DNA of 64,000 bases from Pseudomonas vancouverensis (GCF_004348895.1 NZ_RRZK01000007.1:620001-684000); one strand, 5' to 3'; shown: positions 8,481-17,513, counted from the first letter of the stretch. The notes: a model not told the origin generated them from the letters alone. Numbers and translations: made by a program.

Positions 8481-8497
8481 TCATGAGGCATTGCTTG

Positions 8498-9556
8498 ATG
8501 AGCGCTCCCTTACCGCCCCGTGGCCGCGGAACCGCCACCAATCCGCACAACCGCTTCGCCCCCAGCCGTTCGGTGGTCGAGGACGATGGCTGGTATCAGG
8601 AAGCGCCGGTCACCCAAGGCACCGAGGTGCGGATTGAAAAGGCGAAAACCATCATTACCCGCAACAACTCGCCGGATCTGCCGTTCGATCGCACGATCAA
8701 TCCTTATCGCGGCTGCGAGCACGGCTGCATCTATTGCTACGCCCGACCGAGCCATGCTTACTGGGACATGTCGCCAGGATTGGACTTTGAAACAAAACTG
8801 ATTGCCAAGACCAATGCAGCACAGGTACTTGAGGAGCAGCTCTCAAAGCGTGGCTACCAGTGTGCGCCGATCAACCTGGGTTCCAATACCGACCCGTATC
8901 AACCCATCGAGCGTGAACACAAGATCACTCGGCAAACTCTCGAAGTGCTGCTGCGCTACCGGCACCCGGTGACCATCGTCACCAAGGGCTCACTGATTCT
9001 GCGTGACCTCGACCTGCTGGCTGAATTGGCCAGCCACCGACTGGTGGCGGTGATGATCAGCCTGACCACGCTGGACGACGAGCTCAAACGCATTCTCGAG
9101 CCTCGCGCAGCAGCGCCCAAGGCTCGATTACGGGCCATCCGCGTCATGCGTGAAGCGAGCATCCCGGTGGGCGTGCTGTGCTCGCCGATGATCCCGATGA
9201 TCAACGACAGCGAACTGGAAAATCTTCTCAGCGAGGCCTATGCAGCCGGCGCACAAAGTGCTGCCTACATGATGCTGCGTCTGCCGCTGGAAGTGGCGCC
9301 GCTGTTCGAGGAGTGGCTGGCTGCTCATTACCCGCAACGGGCGGCCCATGTGCTGAGCCTGATTCGCCAGAGCCGCGGTGGTGAGCTGTACGACAGCCGC
9401 TTTGGCGCACGGATGCGTGGTGAAGGCCCGTTCGCCGATCTGCTGGCGCAACGCTTCGCCAAGGCGATCAAGCGTCTGGGGCTTAATCGCCGAGAAGGTT
9501 TCAACCTCGACTGTGAAGCTTTCTGCCCTCCCGGTCGCCAGATGTCGTTGATTTGA
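8498..9556 (+). CDS. PA0069-family SplB-like radical SAM protein
   Basis: A 352-residue protein with the radical SAM cluster motif CEHGCIYC (CxxxCxxC) at about residues 76-83, followed by RPSHAYWDM, typical of the Rv2578c/PA0069 group related to spore photoproduct lyase. A [4Fe-4S] cluster and SAM chemistry are expected; the substrate is unknown, but DNA repair is plausible. The ATG at 8498 has GAGG ten bases upstream and sits directly behind a LexA box. From memory, PA0069 belongs to the P. aeruginosa LexA regulon, consistent with damage-induced expression. Confidence 0.9.
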   Translation: MSAPLPPRGRGTATNPHNRFAPSRSVVEDDGWYQEAPVTQGTEVRIEKAKTIITRNNSPDLPFDRTINPYRGCEHGCIYCYARPSHAYWDMSPGLDFETKLIAKTNAAQVLEEQLSKRGYQCAPINLGSNTDPYQPIEREHKITRQTLEVLLRYRHPVTIVTKGSLILRDLDLLAELASHRLVAVMISLTTLDDELKRILEPRAAAPKARLRAIRVMREASIPVGVLCSPMIPMINDSELENLLSEAYAAGAQSAAYMMLRLPLEVAPLFEEWLAAHYPQRAAHVLSLIRQSRGGELYDSRFGARMRGEGPFADLLAQRFAKAIKRLGLNRREGFNLDCEAFCPPGRQMSLI

Positions 9557-9643
9557 GATAATGGCTCTTGATGTTTGAAACAGGCACTGGCTTCAAACCT
9601 GACAACACGGGATGATTCCCTGACTCCCAAAAGAGGATGAATC

Positions 9644-10375
9644 ATGAGTGACAAGGATAAACAGCCGCTGGCTGCACCGGCTTCGCCCGAGCCCGGGGTG
9701 GAAACCGCCGATGCAGCGCTCAAGCATATCGTTGACGGCTTCCTGCGTTTCCATCATGAGGTCTTCCCCGAGCAGGAAGAACTCTTCAAGAAACTCGCCA
9801 CCGCCCAACGGCCACGCGCGATGTTCATCGCCTGTGCCGATTCACGCATTGTCCCTGAGCTGATCACCCAGAGTTCCCCCGGCGATCTGTTCGTGACCCG
9901 TAACGTCGGGAACGTGGTGCCACCCTACGGGCAAATGAACGGTGGTGTTTCCACGGCCATCGAGTACGCCGTGCTGGCGCTTGGCGTGCACCACATCATC
10001 ATTTGCGGGCACTCCGATTGCGGCGCCATGCGCGCGGTGCTGAACCCCGACAGCCTGGAAAAGATGCCCACGGTCAAAGCCTGGCTGCGGCATGCCGAAG
10101 TGGCCAAGACCATGGTGCAGGACAACTGCAACTGCTCCAACGAAAGCGAAAGCATGCACATCCTCACCGAGGAGAATGTCATCGCTCAGTTGCAACACCT
10201 GCGCACTCACCCTTCGGTGGCGTCGCGGATGGCCAACGGTCAGTTGTTTATTCACGGTTGGGTCTACAACATCGAAACCAGCCAGATCAAAGCCTATGAC
10301 GCCGATCAGGGCTGCTTCCTGCCCCTCGATGGCAGTCATCCGATTCCGGTGGCGACGCCCAAGGCGCGCTTCTGA
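9644..10375 (+). CDS. beta-class carbonic anhydrase
   Basis: A 243-residue cytoplasmic zinc enzyme interconverting CO2 and bicarbonate. The zinc ligands are visible in ACADSRIVPE (Cys, Asp-Arg dyad) and CGHSDCGAM (His and Cys). The ATG at 9644 follows AAGAGGATGAATC. In P. aeruginosa a SulP-type transporter gene lies next to the homologue; none is present here. A palindrome follows the stop. Confidence 0.93.
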   Translation: MSDKDKQPLAAPASPEPGVETADAALKHIVDGFLRFHHEVFPEQEELFKKLATAQRPRAMFIACADSRIVPELITQSSPGDLFVTRNVGNVVPPYGQMNGGVSTAIEYAVLALGVHHIIICGHSDCGAMRAVLNPDSLEKMPTVKAWLRHAEVAKTMVQDNCNCSNESESMHILTEENVIAQLQHLRTHPSVASRMANGQLFIHGWVYNIETSQIKAYDADQGCFLPLDGSHPIPVATPKARF

Positions 10376-10377
10376 AT

Positions 10378-10423
10378 TCAACACCCTGCAGGAGCGGGCT
10401 CGCTCCTGCAGGAATGGTGTTGA
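10378..10423. terminator. nested palindrome between convergent genes
   Basis: CCTGCAGGAGCG/CGCTCCTGCAGG is a perfect 12-bp stem with loop GGCT, flanked by further outer complementarity (TCAACACC/GGTGTTGA). It resembles a REP unit and lies between the convergent carbonic anhydrase gene and the next gene, so it can act as a bidirectional terminator or mRNA end. Confidence 0.7.
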
Positions 10424-10430
10424 TGGTGAA

Positions 10431-11081
10431 TCAGGCGGCTGGCTGATCCAGCTCCAGGCCCACACCCAGGCGGCGGGACATGCACGGCCAGCGTTTCCAC
10501 GCGGCGCCGGTGTCCGGGCTGCTGAGTTGTTCGCGATAGGCTTCGACCGATTCGGTGGCGAAGCTTTCTTCGTTGAGCATCTCGTCGAGGGCGTGGTGCA
10601 CGACCTCATCCAGTTGGTTGGCGAACGACTCACCGATCAATTGGTGAGCAATCAGGTTGGCGACAGTCATGTCCAAGGGGATCAGTGGCTGGCCGAAATG
10701 CTTGATGTACAGGTCGTTGACCTCTTCGACAAACCGGTGCGCCAGGTAGGCTTCGTCCAGCAGACCGTCGAGGCCGACATGACCGGCCATGATCGCAGGC
10801 GGCTGGAGGAAATACTGTTCGGCGATCTTCAGCACCGGCTTGATTTGCGACTCGATGCCCGCTTCCCTGGCAACTTCATTGGCTGCATCCAGCAGATCGG
10901 GCACTTCTTCGATGTAGGCGGCGACAAATCGCGTCAACACACCATGGGTGTCCGCTTCCGGCAACTGAATCGCCGGGTGTAAATGAGGCAGTTTGCTTTC
11001 CAGCTGACGCGTCAGCAGGCCGGTTTCGGCTTCATGTTGTTGGGCTTTTTGGATCTGCTCGCGCAATGCGGCGGTGTTCAT
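10431..11081 (-). CDS. conserved hypothetical protein next to the cox cluster (PA0104-like)
   Basis: A 216-residue soluble, largely helical, acidic protein with no recognisable catalytic motif, signal peptide or membrane segment. I chose the ATG at 11081 (MNTAALREQIQKAQ) because CTGGAG precedes it; the frame could extend eight codons further up. A homologue occupies the same place beside coxB in other pseudomonads. The function is unknown. Confidence 0.82.
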   Translation of the reverse strand: MNTAALREQIQKAQQHEAETGLLTRQLESKLPHLHPAIQLPEADTHGVLTRFVAAYIEEVPDLLDAANEVAREAGIESQIKPVLKIAEQYFLQPPAIMAGHVGLDGLLDEAYLAHRFVEEVNDLYIKHFGQPLIPLDMTVANLIAHQLIGESFANQLDEVVHHALDEMLNEESFATESVEAYREQLSSPDTGAAWKRWPCMSRRLGVGLELDQPAA

Positions 11082-11452
11082 GAAAACTCCAGGAAACGAA
11101 GGCAATGTAATAGGGAAGACATAACTTAGCTTGCTTATGAAAAATGCTAAGACGCATTTGTCATAATTATTTCATCCTTGAGACGCTGCCGTTATATCGA
11201 TTTGCCACCACTCGTCTGCATCCTTCTCCATTCGTGCCCTTGAGCGCAAGTCCAAGCTGTTTCAGATGATTTACGCCATCGCATTGCGGGGTCGCAGTCG
11301 CTGTCTATACTCGGGTTGGAATGGAGTTAGCTGATGACGCCCGACTGCATATGCAGCAAGGCCCGGCGATTCAAGTTCGTAGTCTGATGCAGCCGCTCCC
11401 TTGCCGCAGGTGAAAGCCGGCGGGATAACAAGAACGATAAGGGGAACCCGCA
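11082..11452. other. 371-base intergenic promoter region, hypothetical gene / coxB
   Basis: No open frame with coding character. It separates the divergent 11081 gene and coxB. It contains a good sigma-70/RpoS-type promoter at 11284-11311, leaving a leader of about 135 bases before coxB. The ribosome site AAGGGGAA lies just before the ATG at 11453. Confidence 0.7.
11284..11311 (+). promoter_or_regulatory. candidate promoter of the cox operon
   Basis: TTGCGG - 16 bases - TATACT, with a C just before the -10 box (CTATACT), as favoured by RpoS. In P. aeruginosa the aa3 oxidase genes are known to depend on RpoS, which fits. The transcription start would be near 11318. Confidence 0.5.
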
Positions 11453-12580
11453 ATGATGCGACATCCACATGTCTGGATGGGCCTCCTGTTGTGGTCGATT
11501 TTCAGTCAGGCGCAAGCGGCCTGGACTGTGAATATGGCGCCTGGAGCGACTGAAATCAGTCACGCAGTATTCGACCTGCACATGACCATTTTCTGGATCT
11601 GTGTGGTGATCGGCATCATCGTCTTTGGTGCCATGTTCTGGTCGATGATTCTCCACCGTCGCTCGACCGGGCAGGTGGCCGCCAAATTTCATGAAAGCAC
11701 CACCGTCGAAATCCTCTGGACCATCGTGCCCTTCCTGATCCTGGTGGCGATGGCCATTCCCGCGACCGCGACCCTGATCAAGATGTATGACACCAGTGAG
11801 CCGGAGATCGATATCCAGATCACCGGTTACCAGTGGAAGTGGCACTACAAATACCTGGGTCAGGACGTCGAGTTCTTCAGCAACCTGGCCACGCCTCAGG
11901 ATCAGATCCACAACAAGGAAGCCAAGGGCGATCACTATTTGCTCGAGGTCGACAAGCCGTTGGTGCTACCGGTTGGCGCCAAGATCCGCTTCCTGGTGAC
12001 CTCTGCCGATGTCATCCATTCCTGGTGGGTGCCGGCCTTTGCGGTCAAGCGTGATGCGATCCCCGGGTTCGTCAACGAAGCCTGGACCCGTATCGACAAG
12101 CCGGGCATCTACCGTGGCCAGTGTGCAGAGTTGTGCGGCAAGGACCACGGCTTCATGCCGACGGTGGTCGAGGTCATGGAAAAACCCGATTACGAAAAGT
12201 GGCTGGCTGACCGCAAGGCTGAAGCTGCGCAGCTCAAGGAGCTGACCAGCAAGGAATGGACCCTCGACGAACTCAAGGAGCGCGGCGACAAGGTCTATCA
12301 CACCACCTGCGTGGCCTGTCACCAGGCTGAAGGCCAAGGGCTGCCGCCGATGTTCCCGGCGCTCAAGGGTTCGCCGATTGCAACCGGGCCTAAAGCCGAT
12401 CACCTGCACCGTGTGTATTTCGGCAAGCCAGGCACCGCGATGGCGGCGTTCGGCAAACAGCTGTCGGAAGTCGATATCGCGGCGGTCGTGACCTATGAAC
12501 GTAACGCCTGGGGCAACAACAAGGGCGACATGGTCACTCCTAAAGAAGTGCTGGAGCTGAAACAGGCGGAAAGCAAATGA
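11453..12580 (+). CDS. coxB: cytochrome c oxidase subunit II with fused cytochrome c domain
   Basis: A 375-residue protein: signal peptide (about 1-22), two membrane helices (about 38-62 and 80-105), the cupredoxin domain with the CuA site (CAELCGKDHGFM), and a C-terminal cytochrome c domain with heme motif CVACH and a later Met (GTAMAAF). It accepts electrons from soluble cytochrome c, or through its own heme, and passes them to subunit I. First gene of the oxidase operon. The caa3-like fusion is normal for this Pseudomonas oxidase. Confidence 0.96.
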   Translation: MMRHPHVWMGLLLWSIFSQAQAAWTVNMAPGATEISHAVFDLHMTIFWICVVIGIIVFGAMFWSMILHRRSTGQVAAKFHESTTVEILWTIVPFLILVAMAIPATATLIKMYDTSEPEIDIQITGYQWKWHYKYLGQDVEFFSNLATPQDQIHNKEAKGDHYLLEVDKPLVLPVGAKIRFLVTSADVIHSWWVPAFAVKRDAIPGFVNEAWTRIDKPGIYRGQCAELCGKDHGFMPTVVEVMEKPDYEKWLADRKAEAAQLKELTSKEWTLDELKERGDKVYHTTCVACHQAEGQGLPPMFPALKGSPIATGPKADHLHRVYFGKPGTAMAAFGKQLSEVDIAAVVTYERNAWGNNKGDMVTPKEVLELKQAESK

Positions 12581-12662
12581 CCCGGTCTATCGCGTACTCA
12601 AGCAACCGGTCGGGTCAACGCGCCCCGATCCGCCCAGTCCATCTGCTTGCAGGAGACAAACC

Positions 12663-14249
12663 ATGAGCGTTGTCATCGATGACCATGGTCATGCCGACCA
12701 CGCCCACGGCCCCGCCAAAGGCCTGATGCGTTGGGTGCTGACCACCAACCACAAGGACATCGGTACCTTGTACCTGTGGTTTGCGTTCTCCATGTTCCTG
12801 TTGGGCGGTTCGTTCGCGATGGTGATTCGCGCCGAGCTGTTCCAGCCGGGGCTGCAGATCGTCGAACCGGCGTTCTTCAACCAGATGACCACCATGCATG
12901 GCCTGGTGATGGTCTTCGGTGCGGTGATGCCGGCCTTCGTCGGACTCGCCAACTGGATGATCCCGTTGATGATCGGCGCGCCGGACATGGCCCTGCCACG
13001 GATGAACAACTTCAGCTTCTGGCTATTGCCGGCGGCGTTCCTGTTGCTGGTATCGACCCTGTTCACCCCTGGTGGCGGGCCGAACTTCGGCTGGACCTTC
13101 TATGCGCCGCTGTCGACGACCTATGCACCGGCCAGCGTGACCTACTTCATTTTCGCCATCCACTTGATGGGGATCAGTTCGATCATGGGCGCGATCAACG
13201 TGATCGCCACCATCCTCAACCTGCGTGCCCCCGGCATGACCTTGATGAAAATGCCGCTGTTCGTCTGGACCTGGTTGATCACCGCATTCCTGCTGATCGC
13301 GGTAATGCCGGTACTGGCCGGGTGCGTGACGATGATGCTGATGGACATCCACTTCGGCACCAGTTTCTTCAGTGCCGCCGGCGGCGGTGACCCGGTGCTG
13401 TTCCAGCACGTGTTCTGGTTCTTCGGTCACCCCGAGGTGTACATCATGATCCTGCCGGCGTTCGGCGCCGTCAGCTCGATCATCCCGACCTTCTCGCGCA
13501 AACCGCTGTTCGGCTACACCTCGATGGTCTACGCCACGGCGAGCATCGCGTTCCTGTCGTTCATCGTCTGGGCGCACCACATGTTCGTGGTCGGCATTCC
13601 GCTGGTGGGCGAGTTGTTCTTCATGTACGCCACGCTGCTGATCGCGGTGCCGACCGGGGTGAAAGTGTTCAACTGGGCCAGCACCATGTGGCAGGGCTCG
13701 CTGACCTTCGAGACGCCGATGCTGTTCGCGGTGGCCTTCGTGATCCTGTTCTCCATTGGCGGTTTCTCCGGGCTGATGCTGGCCATCGCCCCGGCGGACT
13801 TCCAGTACCAGGACACCTACTTCGTGGTCGCGCACTTCCACTATGTGCTGGTGCCGGGAGCAATCTTCGGGATCTTCGCGTCGGCCTATTACTGGATGCC
13901 GAAATGGACCGGCCACATGTACGACGAAACCCTCGGCAAGCTGCATTTCTGGCTGTCGTTCATCGGCATGAACATGGCCTTCTTCCCGATGCACTTCGTC
14001 GGGCTGGCGGGCATGCCGCGGCGGATCCCGGACTACAACCTGCAATTCGCCGACTTCAACATGGTCTCGTCGATCGGCGCATTCATGTTCGGTGCCACGC
14101 AGATCTTCTTCCTGTTCATCGTGATCAAGACCATTCGCGGCGGTCCGCCAGCACCGGCCAAACCCTGGGATGGGGCGGAAGGCCTGGAGTGGAGCATTCC
14201 GTCACCGGCGCCGTATCACACCTTCACCACGCCGCCGGAAGTGAAATGA
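12663..14249 (+). CDS. coxA: cytochrome c oxidase subunit I (aa3-type)
   Basis: A 528-residue, 12-helix membrane protein holding heme a and the heme a3-CuB centre. The conserved motifs are visible: WFFGHPEVYIMILPAFG (CuB His and the cross-linked Tyr), VWAHHMF (two CuB His) and AHFHYVL (heme ligands). It reduces O2 to water with proton pumping. It starts 82 bases after coxB behind AGGAGACAAACC. A very long perfect inverted repeat follows before ctaG. Confidence 0.97.
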   Translation: MSVVIDDHGHADHAHGPAKGLMRWVLTTNHKDIGTLYLWFAFSMFLLGGSFAMVIRAELFQPGLQIVEPAFFNQMTTMHGLVMVFGAVMPAFVGLANWMIPLMIGAPDMALPRMNNFSFWLLPAAFLLLVSTLFTPGGGPNFGWTFYAPLSTTYAPASVTYFIFAIHLMGISSIMGAINVIATILNLRAPGMTLMKMPLFVWTWLITAFLLIAVMPVLAGCVTMMLMDIHFGTSFFSAAGGGDPVLFQHVFWFFGHPEVYIMILPAFGAVSSIIPTFSRKPLFGYTSMVYATASIAFLSFIVWAHHMFVVGIPLVGELFFMYATLLIAVPTGVKVFNWASTMWQGSLTFETPMLFAVAFVILFSIGGFSGLMLAIAPADFQYQDTYFVVAHFHYVLVPGAIFGIFASAYYWMPKWTGHMYDETLGKLHFWLSFIGMNMAFFPMHFVGLAGMPRRIPDYNLQFADFNMVSSIGAFMFGATQIFFLFIVIKTIRGGPPAPAKPWDGAEGLEWSIPSPAPYHTFTTPPEVK

Positions 14250-14273
14250 ACACTCGGCCCTCTGTAGGAGAAA

Positions 14274-14378
14274 GCTTTTGTGGCGAGGGAGCTTGCTCCC
14301 GTTGGGTCGCGAAGCGGCCCCAAGCGCATTGCGTCTGCTTCGCAGCCGAACGGGAGCAAGCTCCCTCGCCACAAAAGC
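14274..14378. repeat. 30-bp perfect inverted repeat (REP/BIME) inside the oxidase operon
   Basis: Arms 14274-14303 and 14349-14378 are perfectly complementary over 30 bases (core GGCGAGGGAGCTTGCTCCC); the 45-base loop can itself fold. Shorter outer complementarity (CTGTAGGA near 14262, TCCTACAG near 14383) extends the unit. It separates coxA from ctaG within one operon. Confidence 0.88.
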
Positions 14379-14414
14379 CCGTTCCTACAGGGTTCAGCGT
14401 GGAGGCTTGGAATC

Positions 14415-14966
14415 ATGGCTGATTCAATTTCCCTGAAAAAACTGGTCACGCGCCTGTTACTGGTGGTGGTAGCGATGTTTGTGTTCGGGTTTGCGCTGGT
14501 GCCGATCTACGACGTGATGTGCAAAGCCTTCGGGATCAACGGCAAGACCGCCGGGCAGTATGAAGGCGAACAGGTTGTGGATAACTCCCGGCAGGTGCGT
14601 GTGCAGTTCCTGTCGATGAACAACGCCGACATGCCGTGGGAGTTCTACCCCAAGGGCGACGATCTGGTGGCCCACCCGGGGGCGGTGAACGAGATGATCT
14701 TCGTCGCACACAACCCCACCGACAAGCCGATGAGTGCCCAGGCCGTGCCGAGCATCGCCCCGAGCGAGGCGGCGGCGTATTTCCACAAGACCGAATGTTT
14801 CTGCTTTACCCAGCAAGTGCTGCAGCCCGGTCAGCGGATCGAGATGCCGGTACGTTTCATCGTTGACCGCGACATGCCCAAGGACGTGAAGCACCTGACG
14901 CTGTCCTACACGCTGTTCGATATCACCGCCCGACATCCACCGGTGGCAGTAAATACTGGCGGTTGA
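14415..14966 (+). CDS. ctaG: cytochrome c oxidase assembly protein CtaG (Cox11-like copper chaperone)
   Basis: A 183-residue protein with one N-terminal membrane helix (about 11-31) and a periplasmic immunoglobulin-like domain carrying the copper-binding motif CFCFTQ. It delivers copper to CuB of subunit I. The ATG at 14415 has GGAGG ten bases upstream. The frame is open further 5', but that part runs through the inverted repeat and is not coding. Confidence 0.95.
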   Translation: MADSISLKKLVTRLLLVVVAMFVFGFALVPIYDVMCKAFGINGKTAGQYEGEQVVDNSRQVRVQFLSMNNADMPWEFYPKGDDLVAHPGAVNEMIFVAHNPTDKPMSAQAVPSIAPSEAAAYFHKTECFCFTQQVLQPGQRIEMPVRFIVDRDMPKDVKHLTLSYTLFDITARHPPVAVNTGG

Positions 14967-14991
14967 GCGTGCCCGATAAGGAGAACAATAA

Positions 14992-15879
14992 ATGGCAACT
15001 CATGAGCACTATTACGTACCGGCCCAGAGCAAGTGGCCGATCATTGCCACGATCGGCATGGTCACGACCGTGTATGGCCTGGGCACCTGGTTCAACGATC
15101 TGAAAGCCGGGCATCCCGAATCCCACGGCCCGCTGATCTTTTTCATCGGCGGCCTGCTGCTGGCCTACATGCTGTTCGGCTGGTTCGGCACCGTGATCAA
15201 GGAAAGCCGCGCCGGTTTGTACAGCCCGCAGATGGATCGCTCGTTCCGCTGGGGCATGAGCTGGTTCATCTTTTCCGAGGTGATGTTTTTCATCGCCTTT
15301 TTCGGCGCGCTGTTCTATGTCCGCCACGTGTCCGGTCCGGCCTTGGGCGGTGAAGGCACCAAGGGCATCGCGCACATGCTGTGGCCCAGTTTCCAGTGGA
15401 CCTGGCCGCTGCTGGAAAACCCGGATTCGAAACTGTTCCCGCCACCCAAGGAAGTCATCAGCCCCTGGGGCCTGCCGCTGCTCAATACCGTGCTGCTGGT
15501 GAGCTCCAGCGTGACCGTGACCATCGCTCACCACGCCTTGAAAAAGGGCCATCGTGGCGCGCTGAAACTGTGGCTGGCGATCACTGTGCTACTGGGTTGC
15601 GCGTTCCTCACCTTCCAGGCCGAGGAGTACATGCATGCCTATCACGAACTGGGGCTGACTCTCGGTTCGGGCATCTACGGCGCGACGTTCTTCATGCTCA
15701 CCGGGTTCCACGGCGCTCACGTGACGATCGGCACCATCATCCTGTTCGTGATGTTGATGCGGATCATGCGCGGTCACTTCGATAACGAGCACCAGTTCGG
15801 TTTCGAAGCGGCGAGCTGGTACTGGCACTTCGTGGACGTGGTGTGGATCGGGCTGTTCGTTTTCGTCTACGTACTTTAA
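14992..15879 (+). CDS. coxC: cytochrome c oxidase subunit III
   Basis: A 295-residue, seven-helix membrane protein of the oxidase core, with the typical N-terminus MATHEHYYVPAQSKWPI and the conserved HxxxE-type C-terminal helices (TGFHGAHVTIGTI, SWYWHFVDVVWIGLF). It stabilises proton pumping by subunit I. AAGGAGAA precedes the ATG, 25 bases after ctaG. Confidence 0.96.
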   Translation: MATHEHYYVPAQSKWPIIATIGMVTTVYGLGTWFNDLKAGHPESHGPLIFFIGGLLLAYMLFGWFGTVIKESRAGLYSPQMDRSFRWGMSWFIFSEVMFFIAFFGALFYVRHVSGPALGGEGTKGIAHMLWPSFQWTWPLLENPDSKLFPPPKEVISPWGLPLLNTVLLVSSSVTVTIAHHALKKGHRGALKLWLAITVLLGCAFLTFQAEEYMHAYHELGLTLGSGIYGATFFMLTGFHGAHVTIGTIILFVMLMRIMRGHFDNEHQFGFEAASWYWHFVDVVWIGLFVFVYVL

Positions 15880-15929
15880 GAGCAGCTACTAGCTTCAAGC
15901 TGCAAGCCTCAAGTTTGAAGCGAAGCGCC

Positions 15930-16133
15930 CTACCACGGCGCATGCGACACCAACTGGCCGCTGAAAAACCCCCAGGTGATCAGACCGAGGGTCACGGCGG
16001 CCAGGGCAACACGGACACTCAAGGCAATGACGAGGCGGTTCGAGCTGCTGTCGTCCTTGACCAGAAAAAACAGGCCGCTGAACAGGCTGACAACCGTGGC
16101 AATCAGCATCAGGACGATGGCTGCTTTGAGCAT
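15930..16133 (-). CDS. twin transmembrane protein (DUF2909 family)
   Basis: A 67-residue protein of two membrane helices separated by a short charged loop (VKDDSSSNR). A small gene of this kind, read against the oxidase genes, is conserved at this place in pseudomonads. A role in oxidase assembly is only an inference. It lies between coxC and the SURF1 gene. Confidence 0.85.
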   Translation of the reverse strand: MLKAAIVLMLIATVVSLFSGLFFLVKDDSSSNRLVIALSVRVALAAVTLGLITWGFFSGQLVSHAPW

Positions 16134-16203
16134 GGTGGGACTCCGGGGGACAAGCGATGCATTTGAGTATAGCTATCGCACCGACCGACTTTCTGGCGAC
16201 GCC

Positions 16204-16944
16204 ATGAAGCGTTTTCGGCCGGGTATCGTACCGACACTGGTGGTGGCGCTGTTGCTGCCGCTGCTGGTGTCCTTGGGGTTCTGGCAGTTGAGCCGGGGCG
16301 CAGAAAAAAGTGCGTTGCTGCAAAACTATGCCGAACGCCGGGCTGCCGAGCCGATGGCCAGCACCGAACTACAACATACTGTAGACCCGGCGTTTCGTCG
16401 CGTGCGCCTGCGTGGCCAGTTCGATGCCGAGCACAGCCTGCTGCTGGATAACAGCCAGCGTAACGGACATGTCGGTATCGAGTTGCTGCAACCCTTTCAT
16501 GATCAGGCCAGCGGGCTTTGGCTGCTGGTCAATCGCGGCTGGCTGCCATGGCCGGAGCGCCGCACTCCTCCACAATTCAAGACACCCACAGAAGCGGTCA
16601 GCCTTGACGCCTGGGTCTACGTCGCCCCTGGCGCGACCTTCCAGTTGCACGCAGATCCGGTGACCACGACCTGGCCGAAGCTGATCACTGCCGTCGACCC
16701 GGCGAAGCTCTGGGTCGGCCTGGATCGCGAAGGCTTTGCCTATGAACTGCGCGCCGAAACTGGCCCCGCGACTTATCTGGCCGATTGGCCGGTAGTCGCC
16801 ATGGGCCCGGAAAAACACATCGCTTATGCCGTGCAGTGGTTCGCCATGGCGATCGCCCTGTTCGGTCTTTATCTGTATCTCGGCTGGCATAACGCAAAGG
16901 AGAAACACCATGGGAGCGGCCATGAATCCACCCAGCATGTCTGA
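16204..16944 (+). CDS. SURF1 family oxidase assembly protein
   Basis: A 246-residue protein with N-terminal and C-terminal membrane helices (about 8-25 and 205-225) and a periplasmic domain between. Conserved elements are LGFWQLSRGAEK near the N-terminus and VNRGWLP in the middle. SURF1 helps insert or deliver heme A into subunit I. I chose the ATG at 16204 because it begins the membrane signal MKRFRPGIVPTLVVALLLP. It overlaps the next gene by 35 bases. Confidence 0.92.
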   Translation: MKRFRPGIVPTLVVALLLPLLVSLGFWQLSRGAEKSALLQNYAERRAAEPMASTELQHTVDPAFRRVRLRGQFDAEHSLLLDNSQRNGHVGIELLQPFHDQASGLWLLVNRGWLPWPERRTPPQFKTPTEAVSLDAWVYVAPGATFQLHADPVTTTWPKLITAVDPAKLWVGLDREGFAYELRAETGPATYLADWPVVAMGPEKHIAYAVQWFAMAIALFGLYLYLGWHNAKEKHHGSGHESTQHV

Positions 16945-17503
16945 GGCGAAACCGTCGTCCACTCGACGCAAGGGCCGTTTGCAGTTGTTGCTGATTCTGT
17001 TGGGGGTGATCGGTCCGATGATCCTCGCCACCGGCATGTACAAACTGAATTTCTGGGTGCCCGAGGGCCGCAGTTATCACGGCGAATTGATCGGCAACGG
17101 CCAGACCCGCGCCGACATTGGCGTGCAGGCCGAGGAAGATCGCTGGCAGATGCTGGTGACGGCGCCCAAGGATTGCTCAGTTGACTGTCAGCAACTGGTG
17201 TACCTGGCGCGGCAAATCCAGATCGGCCTGGGGCGCGATGCATCCCGCGCCAGCCATGCCCTGGCCGCTGCGCAACCCCTGAACAGCGAGTACGACGCCA
17301 AGCTCAAGCGCGAATACCCACAGCTGCAACGCTATCCACTGGACCTGACCACCTTCAGCCGCGCCACCCGTGATACGACCGCACCGCAACTGTGGATCAT
17401 CGACCCCCACGGCAACCTGGTGCTGCGCTACGACCCGACGGTGAAGGGCAAGGACCTGCTCAACGACCTGCGTCACCTGTTGAAACTGTCGAACATCGGA
17501 TAA
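16910..17503 (+). CDS. cox-cluster membrane-anchored protein of unknown role (PA0111-like)
   Basis: A 197-residue protein with a single N-terminal helix (LLLILLGVIGPMILATGMY) and a periplasmic domain with a thioredoxin-like ending (LWIIDPHGNLVLRYDP), reminiscent of Sco-type folds but with no CxxxC. One Cys pair, CSVDC, is present near the middle. AAAGGAGA precedes the ATG at 16910, which lies inside the SURF1 gene. Conserved in pseudomonad oxidase clusters; function unassigned. Confidence 0.82.
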   Translation: MGAAMNPPSMSEAKPSSTRRKGRLQLLLILLGVIGPMILATGMYKLNFWVPEGRSYHGELIGNGQTRADIGVQAEEDRWQMLVTAPKDCSVDCQQLVYLARQIQIGLGRDASRASHALAAAQPLNSEYDAKLKREYPQLQRYPLDLTTFSRATRDTTAPQLWIIDPHGNLVLRYDPTVKGKDLLNDLRHLLKLSNIG

Positions 17504-17513
17504 GGGCATCGTC

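Noticed and set aside
8357..8497. A 47-codon N-terminal extension of the radical SAM protein
   Set aside because: The LexA box and a better ribosome site lie just before the ATG at 8498; the extension has no family support.
14280..14414. N-terminal extension of CtaG
   Set aside because: It is the translation of the REP inverted repeat. The proper start at 14415 has GGAGG and begins the known protein.
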